Assembly: GCF_038002225.1 (NCBI RefSeq)
Contig: NZ_JBBOCA010000001.1
Span: 6,882,001 to 6,946,000 of the forward strand
Reading direction: 5' to 3'
Source: Paenibacillus sp. FSL R7-0204
Lineage (GTDB): Bacteria; Bacillota; Bacilli; Paenibacillales; Paenibacillaceae
DNA: 64,000 bases
Shown in pieces: positions 47,612 to 56,587 of this stretch. The stretch's first letter is position 1. Every line of letters starts with the position of its first letter. A program made the translations under genes and the position numbers. The notes beneath the pieces are model-generated. The model was not told the DNA's origin and did no database searches. It worked only from the letters and a program-made list of their open reading frames with translations.

Positions 47612-47665
47612 AAAAAAGAAGGATAACCGCTCCGGGCTCTCTCTGCCCTCGGCTCATTATCCTTC
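47612..47665 (-). terminator. Terminator after the FtsX-type permease gene
   Basis: On the minus strand GAAGGATAA pairs with TTATCCTTC, with an inner GGGC/GCCC stem, followed by TTTTTT. Confidence 0.8.
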
Positions 47666-47713
47666 CTTGTAATGCTGATGCTTTTTTATTTTTTTGACAA
47701 AATCGTGACTGAA

Positions 47714-50275
47714 CTACTCTACCGACTTCAGCGCTTCAATCATATGAATCCGCTTGAGCTTGATGTGCATGAATGCCATTACAATCCCTGAGAATAGTAT
47801 GGTCAGTAGCGCTGCATAGATGTAGCTCTGCCACTTGATGAGCGGAGCGAACATGGTGGCATCCAGCTCGGCAGTCGACAGGACGAACCGGTGCAGGATC
47901 ACCCCCAGGGCACTGCCGGACAGGATACCGAGCAGGGTCAGCAGAATATTTTCCCGGTAAATATATAGAGTGACTTCCTTATCATAGAAGCCGAGCACCT
48001 TAATCGTAGACAACTCGCGGACCCGCTCGGACACGTTAATATTGGTCAAATTGTACAGAACTACGAAGGCCAGCGCGGCAGCAGAGACAATCAGCACCAC
48101 AATGACGATATCCATACTGTCCATAGTTTCCTCGAAGGCTTCTCCCACACCGCTGGAAAAGCTGACCAAGGCCACCTGTCCATTCGCAGTCAGCTTCTCC
48201 CCGAAGGCACTCTCCCACCTTGTATCCTTGCCGCTGTAAATCAATAATTGAGTATTATAGACCGGCTCCTTGCCGAACACCTCCGTGTAGTAAGCCGGAG
48301 TCATGTATACATAATGCAGCACATAGTTCTCAGTGACCGCCGCTACCTTGACCTGGAATGGCTCATTGTTGCTGTCAAGAAGCGTCAACGTATCCCCGGG
48401 GGCAACATCATACAGCTTAGCCAGCTTCTCAGTAATGACCGCGCCCCCGTCACTCAGTACATGCGGCTTACCCGTGCTGCGGTCCTTAAGATTAACAAAA
48501 GACGCCAGCTCAGCTGTATCCGAGGGAACAAAAATCCGCACTTCCTGGTCATTCACGCCTTTGGCCCGGGCGGTCATAGCCTCCTGCAGCACATTCAGCG
48601 TGCCTGTCACCGCAGTCTCCTGTTCAATCAGCTCCTTATAGGAAGCCTGATCTGAGGCTGTTGCATTATCATGCAGGGCCACCAGGGCGCTGTATTTCAT
48701 AATCCCGCCGAACTGCCGCTCGGCAATGCTGCCGATGGAATCCTTCAGCCCAAAGCCGGTCAGAATCAGCGCGGTACAGCCTGCCACCCCGATAACGGTC
48801 ATGAACATCCGCTGCTTGTAGCGGAACAGGTTGCGGGCCGTGACCTTTTGCACGAAGCTGAGCCTTCTCCACAGGAAGGTGAAGCGCTCCAGCAGAATCC
48901 GCTGCCCGCTCTTCGGTGCCTTGGGCCGCATCAGCACAGACGCGTTGCTCCGCAGCTCCACCCGTGAAGCGATCATCGCCGTCATTGTTGTACAGACCAG
49001 CGCTACCAGGATGGAGACCACCGCATAGTCCAGGTAGAAGCTCTTGATCACATCAGGCAGGTTATAGAGCGAGCTGTAGGCATTATAGATGAGGTCCGGG
49101 AAAAAGGTGAAGCCCACCGCCAGGCCCACCACCGAGGCGGACAGACTGGCAAGTGTGCCGTACACCAGAAACTTAGTCATTATGTCCATAGCGCCGTATC
49201 CGAGTGCCTTCAACGTCCCAATCTGGAGCCGCTGCTCCTCCACCATGCGGGTCATCGTGGTTAAGCTGACAAGCGCTGCAATCAGGAAAAAGAATACCGG
49301 AAACGCCGAAGCAATCGCGGACAGCCGGTCCGCATTATCCTTATATTCGGCGTATCCGGGGTTAATCGTGCGGTCAGCCACATATACCTTGGGCAGCTCC
49401 GGCTGGCTCTGTGCGTCGGATGCTGCCTGTTGTTGCGGCTGCGGCTGTTGCGTCCCCTGCTGAGCCGCAGCCTGCTTGGCCGCCGCTACCGCCTCCTCCT
49501 TCAGCTCTTCCAGACGCTGCGCCGGGTAATCCTTCAGCGCTTGCTCTGTCTCTGTGAGGTGGCGCTCAACCAACGTGTCATAGGCCGGAGTATAGGCCCT
49601 CTCCGCAGCCGTATCCTTGAAGCTGAGGTATGCCTCTGTATATACCGGAAGTGTGAAATCCCCTTCCGGGATGACGGCGAACGCATCGGCAGTCCCTTTG
49701 CCGATCCGGCTCGTTCCACGGTTCGCGGTCTCAATATATTGTGGGCTCTGCGCGAAGCCTACTACGGTATAGGTCTTGGTCCGGAAGCTCTGTTCGGGCT
49801 TCTCTCCGGCCTCCCCGCCGAAGGTAATGGAATCGCCGAGCTTGAATTTCTCCTGTTCGCGCAGGTGTTCATCCAGTACAATCTCTCCAGAGGCTGCCGG
49901 GAGATGCCCGGCGGTGAGCTTGTAGCCGTTCAGTTCATTATTGTCCGCATACGAATAGACCTTGGCAATCAGCCCGCTGTCGCCAAGAAAGACATCAGCG
50001 CTGTATACAGGCTGAACCGTCTGCACCCCGGGTATGCCCTGAAGCTGTTCAATCCCTTGCTCCGACAGGCCGTAAGTGGACTGGACCCGCAGATCCATCA
50101 GCCGCAGATCCTTATAATACGTAGCTGCGGTGTCCAGCATATCCGGCCCGGCCGACTTGATCCCGGAGAAGAAGCTGACCCCCAGCATAATAATTGCAAA
50201 GATCGAGAGGAACCTCGCCTTGGTACGGCTGATCTCCCGAAAAACATCCTTCCATAGTGCCCGTTTCTTCATCAT
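47714..50275 (-). CDS. ABC transporter permease, FtsX/MacB superfamily
   Basis: An 853-residue membrane protein with an N-terminal helix (FLSIFAIIMLGVSFFSGI), a large extracellular domain, three helices in the middle, a second extracellular domain (about 560-690) and three C-terminal helices, the doubled FtsX arrangement. The middle helices include FFLIAALVSLTTMTRMVEEQRLQIGTLKALGY, the usual FtsX loop. The first extracellular domain contains a Gln/Pro/Ala-rich low-complexity insertion near residue 275. With the ATPase encoded 10 nt upstream it probably moves lipids or drugs, or transmits force, across the envelope. The substrate is unknown. Confidence 0.9.
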   Translation of the reverse strand: MMKKRALWKDVFREISRTKARFLSIFAIIMLGVSFFSGIKSAGPDMLDTAATYYKDLRLMDLRVQSTYGLSEQGIEQLQGIPGVQTVQPVYSADVFLGDSGLIAKVYSYADNNELNGYKLTAGHLPAASGEIVLDEHLREQEKFKLGDSITFGGEAGEKPEQSFRTKTYTVVGFAQSPQYIETANRGTSRIGKGTADAFAVIPEGDFTLPVYTEAYLSFKDTAAERAYTPAYDTLVERHLTETEQALKDYPAQRLEELKEEAVAAAKQAAAQQGTQQPQPQQQAASDAQSQPELPKVYVADRTINPGYAEYKDNADRLSAIASAFPVFFFLIAALVSLTTMTRMVEEQRLQIGTLKALGYGAMDIMTKFLVYGTLASLSASVVGLAVGFTFFPDLIYNAYSSLYNLPDVIKSFYLDYAVVSILVALVCTTMTAMIASRVELRSNASVLMRPKAPKSGQRILLERFTFLWRRLSFVQKVTARNLFRYKQRMFMTVIGVAGCTALILTGFGLKDSIGSIAERQFGGIMKYSALVALHDNATASDQASYKELIEQETAVTGTLNVLQEAMTARAKGVNDQEVRIFVPSDTAELASFVNLKDRSTGKPHVLSDGGAVITEKLAKLYDVAPGDTLTLLDSNNEPFQVKVAAVTENYVLHYVYMTPAYYTEVFGKEPVYNTQLLIYSGKDTRWESAFGEKLTANGQVALVSFSSGVGEAFEETMDSMDIVIVVLIVSAAALAFVVLYNLTNINVSERVRELSTIKVLGFYDKEVTLYIYRENILLTLLGILSGSALGVILHRFVLSTAELDATMFAPLIKWQSYIYAALLTILFSGIVMAFMHIKLKRIHMIEALKSVE

Positions 50276-50285
50276 TCCCGGCTCC

Positions 50286-50987
50286 TTACCATTCGATATC
50301 TTCCACGGATACCGGTGCTGGATTCTTCACCATTTTCCGTACCTTGGCGTTGTTGATCTCAATGACCCGGTCGGCCATCGGAGCAATCGCCAGGTTATGC
50401 GTGATCACAATCACCGTTGTGCCGGTGTCACGGCAGGTATCCTGCAGCAGCTTAAGCACCTGCTTGCCGGTATTGTAATCGAGCGCACCGGTCGGCTCAT
50501 CACAGAGCAGCAGCTTCGGCTGCTTCGCCAGCGCTCTGGCGATAGCCACGCGCTGCTGCTCCCCGCCCGAGAGCTGGGCCGGGAAGTTATTCAACCGCGC
50601 GCCAAGGCCTACATCCTCCAGTACCTTCCGGGCATCGAGCGCCCGGGGCGAAATCTGCGAGGCCAACTCGACATTCTCCAGGGTGGTCAGATTAGGGACC
50701 AGATTATAAAACTGAAACACGAAACCCACGTCATTACGGCGGTAGCCGGTCAATTCCTTGGCGCTGAAACGTGCGATGTCAGTACCGTCCACAATGACCT
50801 GGCCTTCGTCGGCGGAATCCATTCCGCCCAGTATGTTAAGCACCGTTGACTTTCCTGCTCCGCTGGGCCCTACAATTACAGCAAATTCACCCTTCTCGAT
50901 CTCGAACTCAATGCCGTCGTTGGCAACAATCAGGGTCTCCCCCATCTTATAGCGTTTATATTCGTCCTTCACCGTTACGAATGCCAT
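50286..50987 (-). CDS. ABC transporter ATPase, MacB/LolD family
   Basis: A 233-residue ATPase with Walker [18 protein letters not shown], signature [14 protein letters not shown], Walker [17 protein letters not shown] and the switch His in [11 protein letters not shown]. The GALD wording is typical of the MacB/LolD group that partners FtsX-like permeases, and such a permease follows after 10 nt. The ATG at 50987 is chosen because GGAGG lies 7 nt upstream. No two-component system is adjacent, unlike the BceAB antibiotic-response pairs. Confidence 0.92.
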   Translation of the reverse strand: MAFVTVKDEYKRYKMGETLIVANDGIEFEIEKGEFAVIVGPSGAGKSTVLNILGGMDSADEGQVIVDGTDIARFSAKELTGYRRNDVGFVFQFYNLVPNLTTLENVELASQISPRALDARKVLEDVGLGARLNNFPAQLSGGEQQRVAIARALAKQPKLLLCDEPTGALDYNTGKQVLKLLQDTCRDTGTTVIVITHNLAIAPMADRVIEINNAKVRKMVKNPAPVSVEDIEW

Positions 50988-51152
50988 GCCGTCTCCTCCT
51001 GTCTTCTCCACAAACCGCTAATGCACCAGAACTAGCAGATACGATTCAATTAATCCAGTGTAGCACATGAACCCCCTATGATTGCAAAAGTGGAGTCATC
51101 ACGCATTGCTCCTCCTGGCGGAAAAGGAAACCCGCCGCTTCGCGGCACGTAC

Positions 51153-51228
51153 GCGGAGCACGCGCGAGTACGTAGAGCAGGCGGAAGGACGCGGAGCACG
51201 TGCGAGTAAGAGGAGCAAGCGGAAGGAC
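51153..51228. repeat. Two tandem 38-bp GC-rich repeats
   Basis: GCGGAGCACG then GCGAGTA and later GCGGAAGGAC occur in 51153-51190 and 51191-51228 with a handful of differences; a third partial copy follows (CCGGAGCA). It lies in the 634-bp gap between the ABC ATPase and the short-chain dehydrogenase, which holds no convincing gene. Confidence 0.75.
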
Positions 51229-51268
51229 CCCGGAGCAAAACAGGCGGGTCGCAGCAAGAGTAAGCAAA

Positions 51269-51370
51269 TGGAAAAACGTATCTTAATTCCCGGATTACCG
51301 ATATATTTCCGGAAGCAGGTGGAAAAACAGCATTTAATCAGGTCAATTTTGCTATTTTAGATGAAACGGG
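51269..51370. repeat. Two AT-rich units, 51 bp each
   Basis: TGGAAAAAC followed by TTAAT occurs at 51269 and 51320, exactly 51 bp apart; a weaker third unit may begin at 51371 (CGGATTTAAGTGG). No coding role is evident. Confidence 0.6.
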
Positions 51371-51559
51371 CGGATTTAAGTGGCTTTTTTCCAACTGTTG
51401 TCTGTTATTAGACCCAACCTTAATTAGCAAATGCCATTCATCCAACTATTTCCTGCTGATCTGCCTGCCAGTCTCTTCTCCAAGCCCATTTCTCCCTCAA
51501 AAGAATGAAGCTTCATCCTCCGGCCGCTCCGGCTGCCAGCAAGTATTCCCCTCACAGCA

Positions 51560-51583
51560 AAAAACCTCCTGACGGAGGTTTTT
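51560..51583. terminator. Terminator after the short-chain dehydrogenase gene
   Basis: AAAAACCTCC / GGAGGTTTTT with a 4-nt loop; A and T tracts on both sides allow function in both directions. Confidence 0.85.
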
Positions 51584-51621
51584 ACCCGATGTTCTTGCCC
51601 GATGTTGTTACTCAGCCTTAT

Positions 51622-52518
51622 TTATGGTGTCGGCATTCCGCCGTTAGCATTCAGGGTCTCGCCGCTGACATAGCTTGATTCCTGGCTGGCCAGGAATACA
51701 TAAGCCGGGGCCATTTCAGCCGGTTGGCCGGGGCGTCCCAGCGGAGTCTTGGCTCCGAACTCCTTCAGGACTTCCTCCGGCTGTCCGCCGCTTACCTGAA
51801 GCGGAGTCCATACCGGTCCCGGTGCGACAACGTTCACCCGGATTCCCTTAGGTGCGACCTGCTGGGCGAACGCTTTGCTGAAGGTGTTGATCGCACTCTT
51901 CGTTGTAGCATAATCCAGCAGAATCTCAGAAGGCTCATAGGCCTGAATGGATGAGGTGTTGATGATCGTGCTGCCCGGCTTCATATGCTTCACCGCTGCT
52001 TTGCAGAGCCAGAACAGCGAGTAGACATTCGTCTTGAAGGTAGCATCGAACTGCTCTGTGGTCAGATCTGCGATGTCCTTCACGAACTGTTGCTTACCGG
52101 CAATGTTAGCCAGGATATCAATCCCGCCCAGCTCCTCTACGGCCTTGGCAATCAACTGCTCGCAGTACTTCTCGTCCTTCAGATCACCCGGCAGGGCCAC
52201 CGCCTTGCGTCCGGCTTCCTCGACAAGCTTAACCACTTCCTTCGCGTCAGCTTCTTCCTCCGGCAGGTAGGCCAGCACCACATCCGCGCCTTCACGGGCA
52301 AAAGCAATCGCTACTGCCCGCCCGATTCCGCTGTCCGCTCCCGTAACAACAGCCTTCCGTCCGGTGAGCTTCCCGCTGCCTTTGTAGGTACCCGCCCCGT
52401 CATCAGGACGCGGATGCATCTTCGTCTCCAGGCCGGGGCTGGGCTGCTGCTGCTCGAATTCAGGTGTAGCCTTTTCATATTGCTGCACAGGATCTTGAAT
52501 CTTATATTGATTACTCAT
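51622..52518 (-). CDS. Short-chain dehydrogenase/reductase with N-terminal extension
   Basis: A 298-residue SDR. After a polar extension of about 50 residues, shared with Bacillus general-stress SDRs, comes the NAD(P) motif VTGADSGIGRAVAIAFAREGA, then NIAG, the catalytic Ser in INTSSIQAY, and YATTKSA with Tyr and Lys four apart (YxxxK). The substrate is unknown; homologues are often labelled glucose 1-dehydrogenase or general-stress oxidoreductase. It stands alone behind its own promoter region and ahead of a terminator. Confidence 0.9.
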   Translation of the reverse strand: MSNQYKIQDPVQQYEKATPEFEQQQPSPGLETKMHPRPDDGAGTYKGSGKLTGRKAVVTGADSGIGRAVAIAFAREGADVVLAYLPEEEADAKEVVKLVEEAGRKAVALPGDLKDEKYCEQLIAKAVEELGGIDILANIAGKQQFVKDIADLTTEQFDATFKTNVYSLFWLCKAAVKHMKPGSTIINTSSIQAYEPSEILLDYATTKSAINTFSKAFAQQVAPKGIRVNVVAPGPVWTPLQVSGGQPEEVLKEFGAKTPLGRPGQPAEMAPAYVFLASQESSYVSGETLNANGGMPTP

Positions 52519-52621
52519 GATAATATTCCTCCTCTGTTCGCTTCTGATTGTGTAGGCTTCTGACTCTTTCTATGTAACCAGCTTCCCTTTTTCTTAAACG
52601 AATTATGTATGAGTGCAGCCA

Positions 52622-52657
52622 CAAAAATAAAAGCCCCCTGCCAAAAGAGCAAGGGGC
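52622..52657 (-). terminator. Terminator after the aldo/keto reductase gene
   Basis: On the minus strand GCCCCTTGC pairs with GCAGGGGGC (one G-T pair), followed by TTTTATTTTT. Confidence 0.85.
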
Positions 52658-52681
52658 CCCCACTGTATATCATTTAATGAA

Positions 52682-53521
52682 TCAGAACTCTTCGTACACG
52701 GCCGGGTCCTGCTCCCACAGCGGTCCGGTGGTCGGAATGTCCGAGATCATCTTCATCTCTTCCTCCGACAATTCGAAGCCGAAGATATCTATATTCTCCC
52801 GCTGATGCGTCTCCGACTGCGACCTTGGAATCGGAACGGCTCCTAGCTGCACATGCCAGCGCAGAACAATCTGCGAGACGGATATGCCCCGGGCTGCGGC
52901 AATGGCCCGCAGCTGTTCATTCTTCAGCAAATCCTCGCCGCGTCCCAGCGGACTCCAGGATTCTGTAATGATTCCGTGCTTCTCATGATATGCGCGCTGC
53001 TCTGCCTGATTATAGAAGGGATGCAGCTCAATCTGGTTCATACTCGGCACCACACCCGTCTCCTTGATCAGGCGGTCCAGATGCTCCGGCAGGAAATTAC
53101 TGACTCCGATCGAACGGATCAGCCCTTTTGCCCGCGCATCAATCAGTGCCTGCCACGCTTCCACATACAGGTTCACCTTAGGATTCGGCCAGTGGATCAG
53201 ATACAGATCATAATAATCCAGCCCTGCCCGGTACAGCGATTCCTCAATCGTCTTGACTGCTTCCTCATACTTGTGATGGCGTCCGGGCAGCTTGGAGGTA
53301 ATGAACAGTTGGTCTCTGGCTACGCCGCTCTGCCTCACCGCCTCTCCGACAACACCCTCATTCTCATAGTTGAATGCGGAATCGATCAGACGATAGCCTA
53401 AATCCAGCGCTGTCTTCACACTTTCCACACCCTCAGCGCCTCTGATCCGCGCAGTTCCAAAGCCAATTGCAGGTGCCTTCCTTCCATCATTCAGCAGTAT
53501 TTCCGGAATATGATTTGTCAT
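52682..53521 (-). CDS. Aldo/keto reductase
   Basis: A 279-residue NADPH-dependent reductase of the (beta/alpha)8 type. The catalytic Asp-Tyr-Lys-His set can be read: Asp and Tyr in LIDSAFNYENEGVVGEAV, Lys in FITSKLPG and His in YLIHWPNP. The signature IRSIGVSNFLPEHLDRLI and the C-terminal coenzyme site (PIPRSQSETHQRENIDIF) are present. It resembles the broad glyoxal/methylglyoxal reductases of Bacillus (YvgN, YtbE). It follows the SDR gene's upstream region on the same strand, but a terminator separates them. Confidence 0.92.
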   Translation of the reverse strand: MTNHIPEILLNDGRKAPAIGFGTARIRGAEGVESVKTALDLGYRLIDSAFNYENEGVVGEAVRQSGVARDQLFITSKLPGRHHKYEEAVKTIEESLYRAGLDYYDLYLIHWPNPKVNLYVEAWQALIDARAKGLIRSIGVSNFLPEHLDRLIKETGVVPSMNQIELHPFYNQAEQRAYHEKHGIITESWSPLGRGEDLLKNEQLRAIAAARGISVSQIVLRWHVQLGAVPIPRSQSETHQRENIDIFGFELSEEEMKMISDIPTTGPLWEQDPAVYEEF

Positions 53522-53564
53522 GTTTAAGAGCCTCCTGTGTGAAGATCATCGATCTCATGCTTCG

Positions 53565-54020
53565 TTATTCCTCATTCAGACGGATCAAATGCCGGTACTG
53601 CCATTCGCGCTCCTGCATCACGGCAGAAGCGGCCAGGCCGGGTCCGGCTGCTTCGTACACTGCCTTAACCGCATAAGTGGCGGCATGCACCGCATGGGTG
53701 GCTACATGGGCGGTGGCCGCTGCATGACCCGCAGCGCGGCAAGCCGCGCAGGCCGCTGCCGGACTTACCTCACGCGCAGCCGAGTGGGCCGCGAACGCAG
53801 CTTGCCGTGCAGCGGTCATCTTCAGCTCCCTGCGCACCCAGGCGCGTCCGGCTTCTACTGCCTGCCGGGGCCGCTTCTCTTCCGGGGATGCCGCCTCCAC
53901 ATAAGGCAGTACCCGTTCTGCACAGTCCCCGGCCCAGGCAGCCAATACTTCGTGCTGACTTGTGGCGGCCAGTGCGGCGATGGATTCATCCAGCCCGTCA
54001 GCGGCCAGTTTGGCCTTCAC
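53565..54020 (-). CDS. Imm-5-like putative immunity protein, Ala/His-rich
   Basis: A 151-residue protein with an unusual middle segment in which Ala alternates with His, Thr and Val (AAGHAAATAHVATHAVHAATY), framed by EAGRAWVRREL and the C-terminal QEREWQYRHLIRLNEE. This pattern is that of the Imm-5-like putative immunity proteins. The start is a GTG that overlaps the stop of the phosphorylase-like gene by 4 bp, so it is translated together with that enzyme and not with a toxin; no toxin gene is seen nearby. Its role as immunity protein is therefore doubtful in this setting. Confidence 0.65.
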   Translation of the reverse strand: MKAKLAADGLDESIAALAATSQHEVLAAWAGDCAERVLPYVEAASPEEKRPRQAVEAGRAWVRRELKMTAARQAAFAAHSAAREVSPAAACAACRAAGHAAATAHVATHAVHAATYAVKAVYEAAGPGLAASAVMQEREWQYRHLIRLNEE

Positions 54021-56416
54021 TCTACTCCTCCAGCAGCCCCTGCCGGAATCTTAACCAGCACCTGATACTGCTTACCCGGTCTTAGTTCCTTCAGAACACC
54101 GTCTTCCACAAGCTGTCCGCCCAGATATACCTCGATTGCCGCCACGCCGGACTCACGCTTCATATCAATCTGCAGCCCGGCGCCTCTGAAGCTACGCTTC
54201 ACGGTTGCCTCCTGCCAGCCGGACGGAAGCTGCGGCTTCACCTGAAGCCCTTCCCGGCAGCCCTGCAGGCCGAACAGCCCGTCGATCAGACAACGGTACA
54301 CCCAGGGAACGGTTCCGGTGTTGAACAGATGGCTGGAACGTCCGGCGGTCTGCGGGAACTGCTTGTAAGCGCCCCGGTAATAGTTAGGGATGAACACCGG
54401 CAGTTGGCCCCGCCGGATGATATCCTCGATATCGGGCCCGGGGAGCATTTTACGCAGCAGACGGTACGCGTGGTCCTGCTCACCCACTGCATACAAGCCA
54501 TAGATATAGAAGGCAGCGGCATGGTTGTAGACAGCACCGTTCTCGGCTGTCCCCGGATGCTTCTGGGTGACCCGGCCCACATCCTCGCGCATGGCGGTAT
54601 AGGACGGGGCGAGCTTTTCCACTCCATACGGGGTCTCCAGCTGTTCATGAACCGAATTCATCAGCTTCGCCCGCTTCTCCTCATCCGCCGCACCGCTGAG
54701 CAGCGCCCAGCCCTGGGGATTAATGAAGATCCGGCCTTCCTTGTCACTGCTGATTCCGAACACCACATTGTCATCGGTAATTCCCCGCGCATACCACTCG
54801 CCATCCCAGAAGTACTGATTGACGAGCGCATTCGTCTCCTCCGCCGCATGGCGGAAGGTCTTGGCGACATCCGTACGGCCGCTCCGCTCACAAATATCCG
54901 CCCAGACCATACATGCATACGCGGTAGCTATGGTCAGCCAGCCGGACACGCCTTGTCCCCGGTACCCTACCATATTCATCGGGTCACACCAGTCTCCCTG
55001 ATTGATATAATTCAGGCCGCGCTCATCCCGCTCATGAAGCAGCCACTGCACCGCCCGGTCGATATGCTCATGCACAGGTCCTGTCTCCAGGCCGCCCGCA
55101 TACGATACTTCCTCATCCAGAATGCTGTAATCATCCGTCTCATCCAGGTAGGTACTGAGGCAAACCGGCAGCCAGACACAATGGTCCGTATGCGGAACCT
55201 GATTGATATATTTCAGTTCAGCCGCTTCATGCAAAATAATGCCGTCCGGCATCGCACCGCTGGCCTCCTGCTGGCTTAAGGCCGTCAGGAACGCTTCTCT
55301 TGCCGTCTGCGGCTTAAGATAGCTCATCCCCATATTATCCTGCAGATAATTCCGGGTCTGCGGGTCGGTGGTCAGGCGGTTGGTCTGCCCGTGATAATAC
55401 ATCTGCCGGGGCAGCCAGTGGTTGACCAGATTGTCGAGGTCCGCATCCGGCGTGGAGATCTCAATGCTCCCTCTGCCTTCTGCGATGTACTGGGCATATT
55501 CCCGCTCGGCGCGCACGAATCCGTCCTCGCCTGCCGCATCGGTATCCAGGAACAGCTTCCGGCGGATCTCCGCGATTCTCTGCTCACTCCGGGCCGGGCC
55601 GAAGATGAAGCGGTATTCACGTTCTTCCCCCGCAGCCAGGTCCATACTGTATTGCAGGGCGGCAACCGGGGTCTCATAACGGGCTTCGCCTTGCGCCAGC
55701 CGCTTACTCTTAAGCGCTGACGGCGAGCCGATACCGCCTTCGCCCTCGAAGGCTTCCTGATTCACTTCCCAGGAGGCCGGAGCATGGTCGGCCAGCAGGA
55801 AGGTTTTGTCCTTCAGATGCTTGATTTTGGCATAATCCTGATATTTCTGATAAGGTGTGACCGCTGTAGCCACGATTCCCTGCAACGCTTCCTTATACTC
55901 GCCCGACTGATTCATCCAGGACATGTATCCGATGGTGAAGTAGGGATAGATGCTGATACTCCGCCGCGCCGCAGACAGATTGGTCACCTTCACCCGCCAC
56001 AGCTCCATCGGGTCATCCTTAGGCAGGCTTAGCGTCATCTCTATCGCGATTCCGTTCTTCTCGATGGTCCATACAATATTATGTTTACCAACCGCAAAAG
56101 TGTAATGATCCGGAGGGTTGCGGACAGGCTCATAAGGGGCAGAGAACAGCTCCCCGTTCTCCTCATCCTTGACATAGACGAAGCGTCCGGGGTGGTGGGC
56201 ATAATAAGGCTGCTCCGGCTGCATGAACGTCTTGGCCTCCAGATTCGGCGCATAGGAGTATTTGGCAGGCTCGGGCTGCATGAACTGGGCTACCGCATAT
56301 CCCCGGCAGTTCATATGAATCATCATCTGCTCATTCCACAGGAACCCCGAAGCCTTGGGGAGAATGGTGGGACTGGACAGCTCATAATATTCGTTATCTT
56401 CAGATGCTCTTATCAT
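54017..56416 (-). CDS. GH94-like glycoside phosphorylase (GH36-type domain)
   Basis: A protein of about 799 residues with the cellobiose-phosphorylase layout: an N-terminal beta-sandwich (NEQMMIHMNCRGYAVAQF to ISIYPYFTIGYM), a linker, an (alpha/alpha)6 barrel (GSIEISTPDADLDNLVNHWLPRQMYYHGQTN onward) and a short C-terminal sheet. The catalytic region reads INQGDWCDPMNMVG; the Asp matches the general acid of GDWNDG in characterised GH94 enzymes, but the following residues differ. Such enzymes reversibly split beta-linked disaccharides or short glucans with phosphate. The substrate cannot be told. The inner ATG at 56416 has GAGAGG in front. It is coupled to an Imm-5-like gene. Confidence 0.82.
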   Translation of the reverse strand: MIRASEDNEYYELSSPTILPKASGFLWNEQMMIHMNCRGYAVAQFMQPEPAKYSYAPNLEAKTFMQPEQPYYAHHPGRFVYVKDEENGELFSAPYEPVRNPPDHYTFAVGKHNIVWTIEKNGIAIEMTLSLPKDDPMELWRVKVTNLSAARRSISIYPYFTIGYMSWMNQSGEYKEALQGIVATAVTPYQKYQDYAKIKHLKDKTFLLADHAPASWEVNQEAFEGEGGIGSPSALKSKRLAQGEARYETPVAALQYSMDLAAGEEREYRFIFGPARSEQRIAEIRRKLFLDTDAAGEDGFVRAEREYAQYIAEGRGSIEISTPDADLDNLVNHWLPRQMYYHGQTNRLTTDPQTRNYLQDNMGMSYLKPQTAREAFLTALSQQEASGAMPDGIILHEAAELKYINQVPHTDHCVWLPVCLSTYLDETDDYSILDEEVSYAGGLETGPVHEHIDRAVQWLLHERDERGLNYINQGDWCDPMNMVGYRGQGVSGWLTIATAYACMVWADICERSGRTDVAKTFRHAAEETNALVNQYFWDGEWYARGITDDNVVFGISSDKEGRIFINPQGWALLSGAADEEKRAKLMNSVHEQLETPYGVEKLAPSYTAMREDVGRVTQKHPGTAENGAVYNHAAAFYIYGLYAVGEQDHAYRLLRKMLPGPDIEDIIRRGQLPVFIPNYYRGAYKQFPQTAGRSSHLFNTGTVPWVYRCLIDGLFGLQGCREGLQVKPQLPSGWQEATVKRSFRGAGLQIDMKRESGVAAIEVYLGGQLVEDGVLKELRPGKQYQVLVKIPAGAAGGVE

Positions 56417-56587
56417 ACTCGCGCCTCTCTTTCCGGAATAAATATCCATCATTCTAGTAATCTTTATTCAAGAATACGCTCTCATAGGTTTGGGGGCAAG
56501 TCTACTGGAAGAGTTTCAATTTCATTGATTTGGTTTTTATAGTAGAATACACCCAGGTTAACTACCACTAAATGAGAGGTGCATCAT

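Noticed and set aside
51082..51360. A 92-codon open frame in the gap before the short-chain dehydrogenase
   Set aside because: It spans two different repeat types, has Arg/Lys-rich low-complexity sequence and no binding site; the 51-bp period equals 17 codons, but nothing else supports coding.
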